Made by a program: the position numbers and the translations under genes | Part shown: piece after piece, positions 37,077-48,322 of the stretch | Position numbering within the stretch: the stretch's first letter is position 1 | How the letters are laid out: every line of letters starts with the position of its first letter | The notes under the pieces: generated by a model | What the model saw: the letters and a program-made list of their open reading frames with translations, nothing else | Databases searched by the model: none | Told to the model about the DNA's origin: nothing | Assembly (NCBI GenBank): GCA_025403435.1 | Contig: CM046349.1 | Span: 21,102,004-21,166,003, forward strand | Length of the DNA stretch: 64,000 bases | Direction of reading: 5' to 3' | Source: Artocarpus heterophyllus | Lineage: Eukaryota > Streptophyta > Magnoliopsida > Rosales > Moraceae

Positions 37077-39100
37077 CTAGCCTGCTATAAGTTCCAAACC
37101 GAAGTCTAGAATTTCCTTTCTTAAAGGTGGAGACATTGCTTGCATTGACATCAACGTGGCAACTGACTTCCTACTTAGAGCATCAGCCACTCGGTTAGCT
37201 TTTCTAGGATGATAAAGGATTTCACAATCATAATCCTTCACCAATTCTAGCCATCTTCGTTGTCTCATGTTCAGGTCTCGTTGCGTGAAGAAGTACTTTA
37301 GACTTTGATGTTTAGTGAAGATCTTGCATTGGACCCCATATAAATAGTGTCTCTATATCTTCAACGCAAAAACGACTGCTGCTAACTCGAGATCTTGAGT
37401 AGGATAGTTCTTTTCATAATCCTTCAGTTGTCTTGACGCATAAGCAATCACCCTTTCATTTTGCATTAATACAGCTCCGAGGCCCATCTTGGATGCATCA
37501 CTATAAATAACAAACCCATCATTTCCTTTAGGAATAGCCAACACTGGAGCCATCGTTAGCCTTTTCTTCAGTTCTTGAAAACTCCTTCCACACGCATCTG
37601 TCTATTCATACTTCTTTCCCTTGCGGGTCAGGTTCGTGAGTGGAGTTGCTATCTTGGAGAAATCTTCTACGAATCTTCGATAATAACCTGCTAAATCCAA
37701 GAAGCTCCTTATTTCACTTGCATTCATCGGTTGCTTCCAATTGAGAAGGCTTCTACTTTGGCAGGGTCAACCATAATTCCTTCCTTTGAAATAACATGCC
37801 CTAAGAATGACACTTTATCAAGCCAAAACTCGCATTTGGAGAACTTTGCATAAAGCTGGTGTCTTCTTAAAGTCTCCAGCACAATTCTTAAATGCTCCTC
37901 ATGTTCTTCTTAATTCTTAGAATAGAAAAGAATATCATCGATAAATACAACAACAAATTTATCGAGAAAATCCTTGAATACCTGATTCATCAAATCCATA
38001 AAGGCAGCAGGTGCATTCGTCAAACTGAAAGGCATAACCACAAATTCATGGTGATCATACCTCAACCTGAAAGCAGTCTTAGGGATATCTCATTCTTTAA
38101 CCCTCAACTGGTGATACCCTGATCGTAGATCAATCTTTGAGAACACCAATGCACCCTTGAGCTGATCAAACAAATCATCAATTCGAGGCAATGGGTACTT
38201 GTTCTTGATCGTCACCTTGTTCAGCTCTTTGTAGTCGATGCAGAGTCTCATAGTGCCATCCTTCTTCTTCACAAACAAGACTGGAGCTCCCCATGGAGAG
38301 TGACTTGGCCTGATGAAACCTTTGTCAAGTAGCTCCTTTAATTGCATGTGAAGCTCATTTAACTCTGCCGGGGCCATTCTATATGGCGCTTTTGAGTTGG
38401 ATCGGTGCCAGGAGCGAGCTCAATCTCAAATTCAACTTCTCTTTTTGGCGGTAGACTCGTCAGATCATCAGGAAACACATCCGCATATTCATGAACAACA
38501 GGTACATCTTCAATTCTTGTCTTTTCTTCTTGGCTTTTGTCTATAATGTTCGCCAGATAGCCCATGCAGCCACTTGCTAATAACTTCCTGGCTATCATTG
38601 CCGATAAAAACATGCTGGATTTCTTTCTAGACTTGCCAACATAAATGAACTTCTGATCACCTTCAGGATGGAAGATCACCTTTCGTTTTTGGCATTCAAT
38701 AGCGGCATTATACTTGCTTAGGAAATCCATCTCAAAAATCATGTCGTAGTCATGCATGTCGATCACAATAAGGTCGACGAATAGCTCCTTATCATAAATC
38801 CATAGGGGTACTATACGCAGACAGTGCATAGATAATATCACTTCCTCGGATGGTAGTGTCGTAGTGAATCCCTGTCTCATATGCTCTAAACGAACCTCTA
38901 ACTTCTTAGCATATGACATAGATACAAAAGAATGCGTGGCACCCATATTAAAAAGAACATAAACATCATTAGATATACTTGTTATCTGACCTGTGACCAC
39001 ATTGGAAACTTCTATAGCCACTTGTTCTTTCGTCATGGCATAGATTTGGGCATTCGTCGGTGGGGCTTCAATTCTCCCTTGACTAATAAGTGGCCCTTCA
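37077..39100 (-). pseudogene. E3 protease, reverse transcriptase and RNase H, broken
   Basis: The protease word is LFNMGATHSF near 38940, with Asn where catalytic Asp is expected. RT has the block [16 protein letters not shown] (38090-38377), in another frame from protease. It stops at a TGA at 38090 and continues through VFIDDIL near 37930, followed by a TAA. The RNase H part has [15 protein letters not shown] and [13 protein letters not shown], then TAG where Trp is expected (37350), then [10 protein letters not shown] near 37180. A further TAG lies near 37600 where Trp is expected. Many lesions. Confidence 0.9.
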
Positions 39101-40235
39101 AGGGAGGCTTGCATCTGATGAAGCTGGGCTCGAGGAAGAGCTCTGTGCGGGGAATTGACATTCATCAGTTTGGGGCAGTTCTTAACAAAGTGGTCTTCAC
39201 GCCCACAAATGAAACATTGGTTTGTTCCCAAGCGGCATTCCCCTGGATGCTTCTTTCCACATTTGGCACACGGTTGAAATCGCTTGTTATTATTGTTAGG
39301 CAGGCCATCATTGTGCCTCTTGTTGTCTTGGCCCTGTTGGTTTTGAGGATTGCCCTTCCTCTTGTTATTCCTCTAGTTTTGGTTGCTATTGTTGCTGTTG
39401 TTGTTGTTGTTGTTCCTGTAAGGAGGGCGGTTCTGGTTGCTTGCATTGCTAGCTTGTTGACCAGACTGAGGCTGGTTCGTTCTTAACTTTGACAGATGAA
39501 ACTCAGCATGTTAAGCCCTCATGACAACTTGTTCTTGAGTCCTTGGTGGACATGCCCCATCAACGATCGCAGCAATATCTGGTCTAAGGGCTCTGATCAG
39601 TCTTCTGACCCTTTCACTTTTATCCATAACCATTCCTGGACACAAACGGGCTAGTTGATCAAACTTCATCACCACATCAGTGACTGACAAATCCCCCTGG
39701 CGCAAGCTCTCGAACTCCTCATAATGCTTCCTTGTAACATTCATATGGAAGAACTTCGTGTTGAACTCATGAACAAAGTCAGCCCATGTTATTTCATCAA
39801 CATTCCTGCTCTGTTTGATGCCATCCTACCATATCCTGGCCTCCATGGTGAGGCAGTACAATGCATAGAGGACCTTTTCATTGTCCGTGAAATCCATGAT
39901 TCTTAGTGTGGCCTCAATCATCTTCAACCATCCTTGAACTACTAACGGATCCTTGGACCTTCGAAATCCGCTGGCTTAACTCTCTCCCATCTGACCAGAA
40001 GAGGTTCCTGATATGCCGCTCTTGGTTCAGCAGCAGGAGCTGGGACTTTGTTTACTTGTGGCTGCGGAGGAGGAGGAGGCACATCATTGCCTCGCCGATC
40101 ATCATTCTAGCCGTTGGCCCTTAAAGCAGCAATTTTCCTTCTTTGATCCTCCAGTTGTCTCTGCAACTCTATGTTCATCGTCATGAGACTTTCATTAGTC
40201 TGGGTGCGAGTCTGCATTCTTCTATGACCGTCCAT
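39101..40235 (-). pseudogene. E3 gag, broken
   Basis: A start MDGHRRMQTRT at 40235 is plausible. The frame has TAG near 40110 and a frameshift before the retrotrans-gag block, where WADFVHEFNTKF, FESLRQGDLSV and ARLCPG are readable. An Asn-rich stretch from GTT repeats (39385-39415) precedes two knuckles, CAKCGKKHPGEC and CFICGREDHFVKNC (39190-39290). More TAGs are at about 39374 and 39825. Confidence 0.85.
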
Positions 40236-40435
40236 CGTTAATTTCCTAAAAGAATTAAGAATTTAGAAATAATCTTCCAATTATGAGACAGGTTTTCACT
40301 ACTAGATCGTTAATCATTAAACATTTAGACCTCAATCTTATCATCATACTTGCATCATAATATCTAACTTTATAACATACTTACTTGGAGGACTTGGATT
40401 GACGTGTGGCGATATGAATTGTAATAAAAAAATTT

Positions 40436-40446
40436 CTCTGATACCA
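40436..40446 (-). promoter_or_regulatory. E3 primer binding site
   Basis: On the minus strand it reads TGGTATCAGAG, five bases after the LTR end; tRNA-Met type. Confidence 0.85.
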
Positions 40447-40763
40447 AAGCCTGTAACGCCCCCCCTTACGGACGTCACAGTTGTCGTTACATTCAGACAT
40501 TCAGACTTATTTAAACTTTAAACATAAACATAAGTCCAAAACTTATATGATACTTTAAATTGTAAATGTAATTAAACATACTTAACCAGGATCCATTCAA
40601 GCATTTTTTTTTTAATAACATTGCTTAACTTATTCCATATCATAATTTATTCAATTATACTTTAAATTAATCATGAACTTATTTTAATAAAATAGACATA
40701 CCAAGTTGTAAAATCATAACTTATATAAAAAATATCACATCATTTAATAGAACATGCTCCCAC

Positions 40764-40936
40764 AGTTCGGCAGGCCAAACTTGGAACTTTGGCAGGCCGA
40801 ACATGATCGGCAGGCCGGCAGAGACTTTGCAAACCTGGCTTAAAAACTCATCATCATCTGACAGGCCGAAAACATGATCGGCAGGCTGAACTTTCGGACA
40901 TCGACAGGCCAACCAAGGATGTTCGGCATGCTGACC
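40764..40936. repeat. Motif array G in E3 right LTR
   Basis: About seven units on plus in the GGCAGGCC form (first at 40767). It is the counterpart of array F without the 40-bp duplication. Confidence 0.85.
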
Positions 40937-43068
40937 GAGCCAAAGTCCTTGAGAAAACTTAATTTGTAAAACAGATTTAACTTTTCATAAAAATGCAGAA
41001 GATCAAAATTCTTTAAAAATATAAAACCATAGTTTAAGTATTCTTAAAACTTAACATAAAAATAATGTTCAAAATATAAAACTTGATTTAAAACATAAAA
41101 TCATTCTTCTTGGTGTTCTTCCGGTTACAATTCATCGTGCTTTGTGCTCACACGTCTTCCCATGTCCTCCGCCTATTCCATGATCTTTTTACCCTTATCT
41201 GCAACATGACATAAAACTTGATTAAGCTAATGCTTAGTAAGTACATATAATTCTCACAATTTAAAACATTTCATATACATCATCGTCATCATATCATAAA
41301 AGTGCCTTCAGTACAATTTCATAGAAACATATCTTTCATTACCTTGGCCATATTAAAACTTATTCCATTTTATCTTAAGGGCTCAAGTGTTGCACCATAA
41401 TCATCATTGTAGGCGCGCCGTCATGAGAGGAGAAGTGTAGCTAATCCCAAACCAAACATGACATCATAACATATCATTTCATAACATTGGTGTGCAATAC
41501 TTATTAGGTGATAAATATATACATAATTTTCATACTCTAAAACATATCATCATCATACATGCATAACTTTAAATCATGATAATCTTTCATAAGAAATCTT
41601 TTAAGGAAAATAACCATAAAATCATCATGAATATCATTGTGAACATATCATCAAACCTTATAAAACATGTCATGTTGCAGGTGAGAATGTACTTACCTTA
41701 AAGCTAGCTTACTTAACCTTTGAATATGCTTTGGTGACGATGCCACGGTCTCGAAGTGCTCGTTCCTTTGTATGTTCATGCCATTTTTTCATTTAAAAAT
41801 ACAATAAAATTAATACTTATCACAAAACATCCATTCATATAACATTCATTCATATAACATTCATCTCATATTACAAACATAATTCATATCCATCATTGTG
41901 AAAACATAAAATTATCATCACATATTCATTCATCTCATATAAACATTATTTATAACTTGCTTCCTTAAATATTATCATCAAAACATCTAATACATTAAAA
42001 AACATGAAAATCTTTTGAAAACGTTTTCTAATAATTTAAAGTACATACATTTTAAAATTCATACAAACATCTTATTATCATGTATTTCAACATCATAAAA
42101 TTATTTCATCATCAATCAAAATCATTTAAGCATATAAAACATTTTATAAAATGAAAATCCAAAAAAAAAAAAACAACATTGTTAAAACAGTTTTCTCATA
42201 GAAATTTCATAACATAAAATACACTCATCATATATTATACATGCACATTCTTGACAATTTTCATGAAAAACATCATTCATTACACCTTGAATAAACATTA
42301 CATTTTCATGCATCAAAGTTAAAGGGTAATATTTTACTGTAAGGGGTAGAGGATAGCAGATTCATATTTTTCATAGAAACACCGAAACGACTTGAAACTT
42401 GAAGAAACATCACATAATACATACAAGAACATCATAATAAAAACTTAGAGCAAAATACAATACCTAGAGAAAGATATTGTAGACAAATTAAGGAGGAGAA
42501 ATTCTTTTCAAAGTTACCGAAAAAATTGAGTTCTTACCTTGAAATTTCTTCTCAAAATTCTTGAATTCAACCAACAAAATATAACTTTTTTTTTCTTTCA
42601 ATATTCTTGCAGAGATTTTTTGAGAGGAAAAAGGATGGAACTCGTGGAGAAGAGAAGAGAAAGAAAGAAATTAGCAAAACGTCTCAAAACTGAGAGAGAG
42701 AAAAGAGTGAGAAAATGAATGGAAAACTGAGGAACAAAACGTTAGAAATTTTTTAACGTAACGAGCATAATGAAAATTCATTACCCTCCATCAAGTCAGA
42801 ATTTTTCTGACTGTTTGAAAGCAAATGGCGTGGAGGAAGGAGAGAAAAGAGGGAAATCAAACAATCACTCCTCACTTACCATGTTTTGCCCTCTTAAAAT
42901 AGGAAACCATTTAAAATCATACAAATCAATGCGAAGTCAACCTTTTAATTTCCTTAACTGACAAAATTATTCCATTAATATGCCAATTAATCACAATAAA
43001 TCACTCATTTAATGTAATTATCTCAGCCATAAATTTGGAGAGATTTCTGCTGACTGCTCGTCAGCTGT

Positions 43069-43199
43069 GTTCAGCCTGCCGATTTTCCCCTTCGGCCTGT
43101 CGGTTCCACCAAGTTCGGCCTGTCGATGGTTTTTTTTGGCCTGCCGATCTTGGCCAGACTTTTCGGCCTACTGAACTTAAAAGTCCGGCCTGTCGAACT
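43069..43199. repeat. Motif array H in E3 right LTR only
   Basis: About six units on plus in the complementary form (CCTTCGGCCTGTCGG, TTTGGCCTGCCGATC, AGTCCGGCCTGTCGAAC). It is opposite in orientation to array G and absent from the left LTR through deletion. Confidence 0.85.
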
Positions 43200-43770
43200 G
43201 TCCTTAAATGCTATACATTAAAAATTTAATTCATCGTTGCATCATAAATAAACATATATTAAAATACTCATAAACACTTGAGCGCAACGATTCCCTACGG
43301 TCGTCACCTGTCATAAAACTTGACATAAAAAAGTTAGTTACATTAAAAATCATATATCATAACATATAACATGAATTATTAATAAAGTTTCCTTAACATC
43401 GTTACTAACTTAACGTGATTCATTACATAAAAATAGGTGGGTGTTACAGGTTTAAATTTTGAAAGAATTAAATAATTCATGTCTGTATATTGGTTAAATT
43501 AATTTTGTAATAAAATTAATTTAAGATAAAGTTGTTGAATTATTGGGATCGGATAATTCTTGTCTATTTATCAGTTGATTTAATTGGATAAATTAAATCA
43601 AGATAAACTTGTAGAATTATTCTGAATTGATTTATTTTTTAGAGATTATCTTGATTAAATTTGTTTTGATCAGATAACTTCTATATTGGGTTATTTGTAT
43701 CACAACTGAGACTTTATCCTAAAGAATCTTGGGTGGAAAATAAAAGATTCGTGGAGATATTTATCTGGCA

Positions 43771-43808
43771 GTTCGGCCTATCGATGGGGCCTGTTCGGCC
43801 TGTCGATC
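43771..43808. repeat. Motif array I in LTR A
   Basis: GTTCGGCCTATCGAT and GTTCGGCCTGTCGAT, with a half unit between. It is about 118 bp upstream of TATATGAA at 43926. Confidence 0.8.
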
Positions 43809-43925
43809 AGCGATAGATAAGATTACGCATTTTCACGCGGATCTTATCAAATATTGATCTAAACTTGACTCTGTTTCGAGTTTTTGAGACCTAATCTGAT
43901 AAGGACTGACCCTAGGACCAATCGC

Positions 43926-43933
43926 TATATGAA
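43926..43933 (+). promoter_or_regulatory. LTR A TATA box
   Basis: TATATGAA is at the same LTR position as TATAAAAAA of LTR B, about 118 bp downstream of array I. Confidence 0.5.
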
Positions 43934-44335
43934 GGGAGTAAGTCTCATGAGTTACTCAGATCAATTGAGAGATTAAGAGTGATACTTTTCTAGTGAGCAT
44001 CTGAAAACTCCCTGAGAGCTTTTGTTCACAAATCACGAACATTAGCTTTGGGTTCTCTTGATTGGTTGGAAGGAGAGTCACCAGTGGAAGAGCTGTACGT
44101 GTGAGCCCACACTCACTCCGATCGTGGATAGAGAATAGCAAAGAAGACCAGTTGGTTGAGGCTCTTCTGGAACGTTACTTCTCTTCACGGGTCGCGGAGG
44201 TTCTTCAGCACATAAAGGTTAATAAGATCTGTTTAATTTATACATATAGCATGTCAAACTTGTGTTTTCGAAAAATACTCTGATGTTAAAATTTTTAAAA
44301 TTTTTGCTGCATCGAGCTTTTTTGTTATGAATAAG

Positions 44336-44614
44336 TTTGCAAACACTATTTGGTGTAGGTATCAAATTGTTGAAGTTTAACTATGGAGCCATCAGAATGT
44401 AGTTTGTATAGAGAGCATCCTAGAAGGTAGGTCCCAAAAACCCGTATGGGCCACAGAAGTGATGTTAATTAGGTTTTGACAAAGTAAGCATTTTTATATT
44501 TATGATTTGTACTAAATTATACAATGTATCTCTAAAATAAGTGTGTCATTATTATGATTTTTAGTGTCATTAAAATAATACTAAATTATACTTGCAAATT
44601 TATGTAAAAACCTC
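44336..44614. other. Spacer between inverted LTRs A and B
   Basis: About 280 bp without an ORF. After LTR A the expected primer site is absent or unrecognisable (GGTGTAGGTATCAAA at about 44350). The last 30 bp (CTTGCAAATTTATGTAAAAA) match the E1 leader next to its primer site. The middle part is unidentified. Confidence 0.6.
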
Positions 44615-44627
44615 GGCTCTGATACCA
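44615..44627 (-). promoter_or_regulatory. Primer binding site next to LTR B
   Basis: On the minus strand it reads TGGTATCAGAGCC. Its presence shows LTR B is not a simple solo LTR but the 5' end of a lost minus-strand element. Confidence 0.85.
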
Positions 44628-45024
44628 ATTGTTGGAAACAAAGTACGCAGCGGAATTTTAAAAATTATTCATCAGAGTATTTTCCAAAACACAAGTTTGA
44701 CATATTATATGTATAAATTAAACAGATCTTACTAACCTCAGTGTGCCGAAGAACCTCCGCGACCTGTGTAGAGAAGTAACGTTCCAGAAGAGCCTCAACC
44801 AACTGGTCTTCTTTGCTATTCTCTATCCACAACCGGAGTGAGTGTGGGCTCACACGTACAGCTCTTCCACCGGTGACTCTCCTTCCAACCAACAGAGAGA
44901 ACCCAAAGCTAGTGTTCGTGATTTGTGAACAAAAGCTCTCAGGGAGTTTTCAGATGCTCACTAGAAGAGTATCACTCTTAATCTCTCAAATTGATCTCTT
45001 TTTGTAAATCATTAGACTCACTCC

Positions 45025-45033
45025 TTTTTTATA
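45025..45033 (-). promoter_or_regulatory. LTR B TATA box
   Basis: TATAAAAAA on the minus strand, about 120 bp downstream of array J in transcription direction. Confidence 0.6.
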
Positions 45034-45151
45034 CCTATTGGTCCTTGGGGTCAGTCCATATCAGATTAGGTCTCAAAAATCAAAACAGAAACAAGTTCGG
45101 ATTAATATCTGATAAGATACGCATGAAAAACGCGTAATCTTATATGCGCTG

Positions 45152-45235
45152 ATAGGCAGGCCGAACTGTCTGATAGGCAGGCCGAACTGGCCAGTTCGGC
45201 AGGCCGAACACGTCATCTGACAGGCCGAACTGCCG
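45152..45235. repeat. Motif array J in LTR B
   Basis: Four units: ATAGGCAGGCCGAACTG twice, GTTCGGCAGGCCGAAC and TCTGACAGGCCGAACTG. One of the best preserved sets. Confidence 0.85.
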
Positions 45236-46667
45236 AGATAAAATCTCCGCGAATCTTTTATTTTCCACCCGAGATTCTAAAGGATAAAGTCTTAGTTTTG
45301 ATTCAAATAGCCCAATAGAAAAGATATCTGATCAAAACAAACTTTATCAAGATAATCTCTAAGAAAATAAATCAATTCACAATAATTCTACAAGTTTATC
45401 TTGTTCTAATTGTCCAAAATTAAAACAACCGATAAACAGACAAGAATTATCCAAACGCCATAATTCAACAAGTTCATCTTGAACTAATTTCTTACATAAT
45501 TAATTCAACCGATAAACAGACATGAATTATTTGATTCATATAAATTTTAAACCAATCTGATAAATCCGACATAAGTCACCAATTATTGGAAAAGCATGCC
45601 GTGTCGTTACAGGATTTTGTGAGCTAGCAAAGGGGACCAAAATGGACCTATAAAGTTCAAGCTCATGATAATTATGAAACCCAATATCCCAGATATACAT
45701 TTCACAATTATCAACTCCAACGCTACTCCACTAAAAGCTTGGAGCTGCACTCTCGAACTTTATAGAATTACGAAGCTCGTGTAGCTAAGTCTCCATGACA
45801 TATCATAGTGTATCGCATCCCCATATGATCATCCATAATCGGCTTAAGGACAAGTTCTGTCTTACCTTCCCGATTATTTTTATCTTACGTTCCATTGTCT
45901 CACCATTAGAAAACTTACCATCCAAAGATAGTATAGCATTCAGTTACACCTATATATCCAAATGGTTGAGCACTCCAGTTTTCCAATTACAGGACAACGC
46001 ATATAAGAGGATATCATTACTCCTAAAGAGGAGCTATGGATTCCATATCTATGAATAACAAGTCTACGCTATCAAGAGTCATGCCTCCAACGTACCGGCA
46101 TGCATGCCACTATAGAGATGTGGGAGTCACCCATTGGTACATCAAAAGACACAAGTCGAGACAACGGGCCCATTATTCATCTCAGGATTAAGATACAATA
46201 CAAATGATTGTCTAAGTGAATCGATTTGCCAAGACAGAATTATTAATCCAAATCAATTCACTTTATGTCCCGATCCAACACATCGTCACCTATGACAATG
46301 CGCCAATGTTTCTATTCACGGAGTCCAACTCCGATGGTCAAGACAAACCATCTCCCAAAAGGGATATAGACAACATAACAATCTTTACATGAATAAAGCG
46401 CCCAACTTTATTCCCTCGATTGCGGATCATATGTTTTAGACCATCACCTTAAGAATCGTGTCTTCCACATAATTAGTCCATCATATGCCCAACTCTTAAG
46501 GTTTAGACTGACAGTCTCAGACTACTGTTTGCTTATCATACATTCAACAAATATGAACGTAAAGAGGACAATATTTGGTATATATAAATGAATAAATTCT
46601 TTATTGATAAAAAAATGTCTCCAAAAACGTATTACATTTTTACTCCTTAGAGCATACATGTCTAACA

Positions 46668-48217
46668 AAGCTTAGATTCAAGAAAAACGGATTGAATTCA
46701 AGATTTTTCATTTTTCTCCCTATTTTTACATTTTTGGATTTTTGAGATTTTTGAGTTTAAATCTTGTTTAAATGAGTCCAAACATGTTCTAGTATGTTTT
46801 TCTATCAACTATGACTATTTTCTATGCCTGGGATTTGAGAAAAACAGGTTAGAATCAAGATTTGAATTTTGGGAATCGAGAAACCCGTGGCTGGATTTCT
46901 GGGTTTTCTTAGTTCGGCAGGCCGAACTGCGTGTTCGACAGGCCGGTGTTCTGCCGTCCGGCAGGCCGAACCTGGGGAAATGACCAGCCGACCGAACCTG
47001 GCTTATGGCAGGCCGAACTGTACAGTTCGGCCGGCCAAAGCAGGGAGTCTGGCAGGCCGACCAAGGCATGGAAAATTTTGTGATTTTCACCCGTTTTCAC
47101 TGTTTTGAACCCTGATTTAAATTCCAACCTTATAGAATGATTTTAAAGATACAAATGGTACACTAGGGCATCATGAAATGATTTAGTAACATAGGATGTC
47201 TTGAACTAGATATTGATCGACTTAGTTTGTATCTAGGATCATTCGTGGTTCCATGTAGCTAACGTATAGCGGACCGGGATTACGGTGTGGGGCACCGGCA
47301 CGAGTATTGAGGTAGGACTTCTACCCCATTTCTTTGGTAGCCTGGTTTTGAAATGATTTGGCTTTGAAAAGGATGTCTATTAAAATGTTTTCAACGGTTG
47401 TTTGAAAATGAATTTATCGGTTATATTTTAATATACCGTGATTTGAAATGAACTTTATAATGAATGTAAATGACAACACTCGGTAATTGGGTTTTGAATG
47501 ATGATGATAATAAACACATAAGCATGATGCCATATCAGAGATTGGGTCATGTAGCGATCGACCTTGGGGGCAGGTCCTGAAACCCAGCTGGGCCACCACG
47601 GTGGTGATACTATGGTTTGCCTAGGAAAAGAAATTGATATTTCTGGTTGTCTAAGTAAACTGTTCTGGGTAAGAACGGCTTTACTCAAATTTATTCATTT
47701 ATTTATCTAGTTATTCATTTAAGGTTTCTTTTAAATGACCTGTTTCTTTAAATAAATTATTTTATAAAACATAGTCCTACTGAGCCTTTCGCTCATGTTT
47801 TATTTGTTTTAAATTTTCCCCTCTAGGTGGTTTACCAATTAGGTTTGGAGAGGATTCTTTGGACTGAACTCAAGAGTAATAGAAGAATTAATTTATCTTT
47901 TGTATCATTTAATCAAGGCATGTAAGATTTTAACTTTATTTGTATCCTGGACTGTTATTGTATTTATGATATTGTCAGTACCATGCGTGTGCACAAGTTG
48001 TGGGTTGTGGAACCCATACTCGTGGCTTTATTATTTTAATATTTATTCGTTTAATGTTTTAAATTGCCTAATGTATATGAACTCTTTATAAAGTGTTTTA
48101 ATGAACCCCACATTTTATACTTAATTCAACCCCCTTAAACTCTGGATTTTAATTAAATTCTCTTTTAATTAATTTAAATAATCCGCCACAGCACCTCCCG
48201 TACTCCGGGGCATGACA
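46668..48217 (+). repeat. E4 left LTR (5' LTR), 5'-truncated
   Basis: It corresponds to 53565-55134 of the right LTR and ends ACTCCGGGGCATGACA. The missing part contains the LTR start and the likely TATA region. A CTGAGCCTTTCGCTCA hairpin is at about 47780. Confidence 0.93.
46914..47066. repeat. Motif array K in E4 left LTR
   Basis: About seven units, including AGTTCGGCAGGCCGAACTG and GTCCGGCAGGCCGAACC, with GGCCGGCC variants. One unit fewer than array L. Confidence 0.85.
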
Positions 48218-48220
48218 GAA

Positions 48221-48234
48221 TTGTATCAGAGCCC
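48221..48234 (+). promoter_or_regulatory. E4 primer binding site
   Basis: TTGTATCAGAGCCC, three bases after the LTR. It differs at one base from the tRNA-Met site TGGTATCAGAGC. Confidence 0.8.
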
Positions 48235-48322
48235 AAGGTTATGAACCTTGGGAGTTGTGCACACATAGGTTTGACAATAAAATACCTCTGACAGTCCAAA
48301 TTTTGTTTTCAGAAGTGAGAGA

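Larger units (their letters stand above)
33012..43448 (-). mobile_element. E3: Tekay-like Ty3/gypsy chromovirus nested in LTR A
   Basis: A 10.4-kb insertion with TSD GGTTT at 33007-33011 and 43449-43453. LTRs are 33012-35572 and 40452-43448, both TGTAACGCC...GTGTTACA. The order gag, protease, RT, RNase H, integrase, chromodomain-like tail is that of Ty3/gypsy; the tail (VKVLWRNHQVEEATWE) fits the Tekay/Del clade. All coding blocks have stops or frameshifts. Confidence 0.95.
40452..43448 (-). repeat. E3 right LTR (5' LTR), longer copy
   Basis: It is 2997 bp, TGTAACGCC...GGGTGTTACA. It carries arrays G and H in opposite orientations and a GA-rich tract at 42640-42710 (CT-rich in the sense strand). 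Confidence 0.95.
31893..44335 (+). repeat. LTR A: E1-family LTR on plus strand, split by E3
   Basis: The first segment 31893-33011 starts TGTTAGATATG; the second, 43454-~44335, continues it after E3. Together they total about 2.0 kb and match LTR B in inverse. A TATATGAA box is at 43926. Array I is at 43771-43808. The end near 44335 is eroded. Confidence 0.85.
44630..46667 (-). repeat. LTR B: full-length E1-family LTR on minus strand
   Basis: It is 2038 bp, starts TGTTGGAAAC on plus and ends CATGTCTAACA. It is the most complete copy and the reference for the family. It has TATAAAAAA on minus at 45025-45033 and array J at 45152-45235. A plus-strand (antisense) 87-codon frame lies at 45795-46058. 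Confidence 0.92.
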
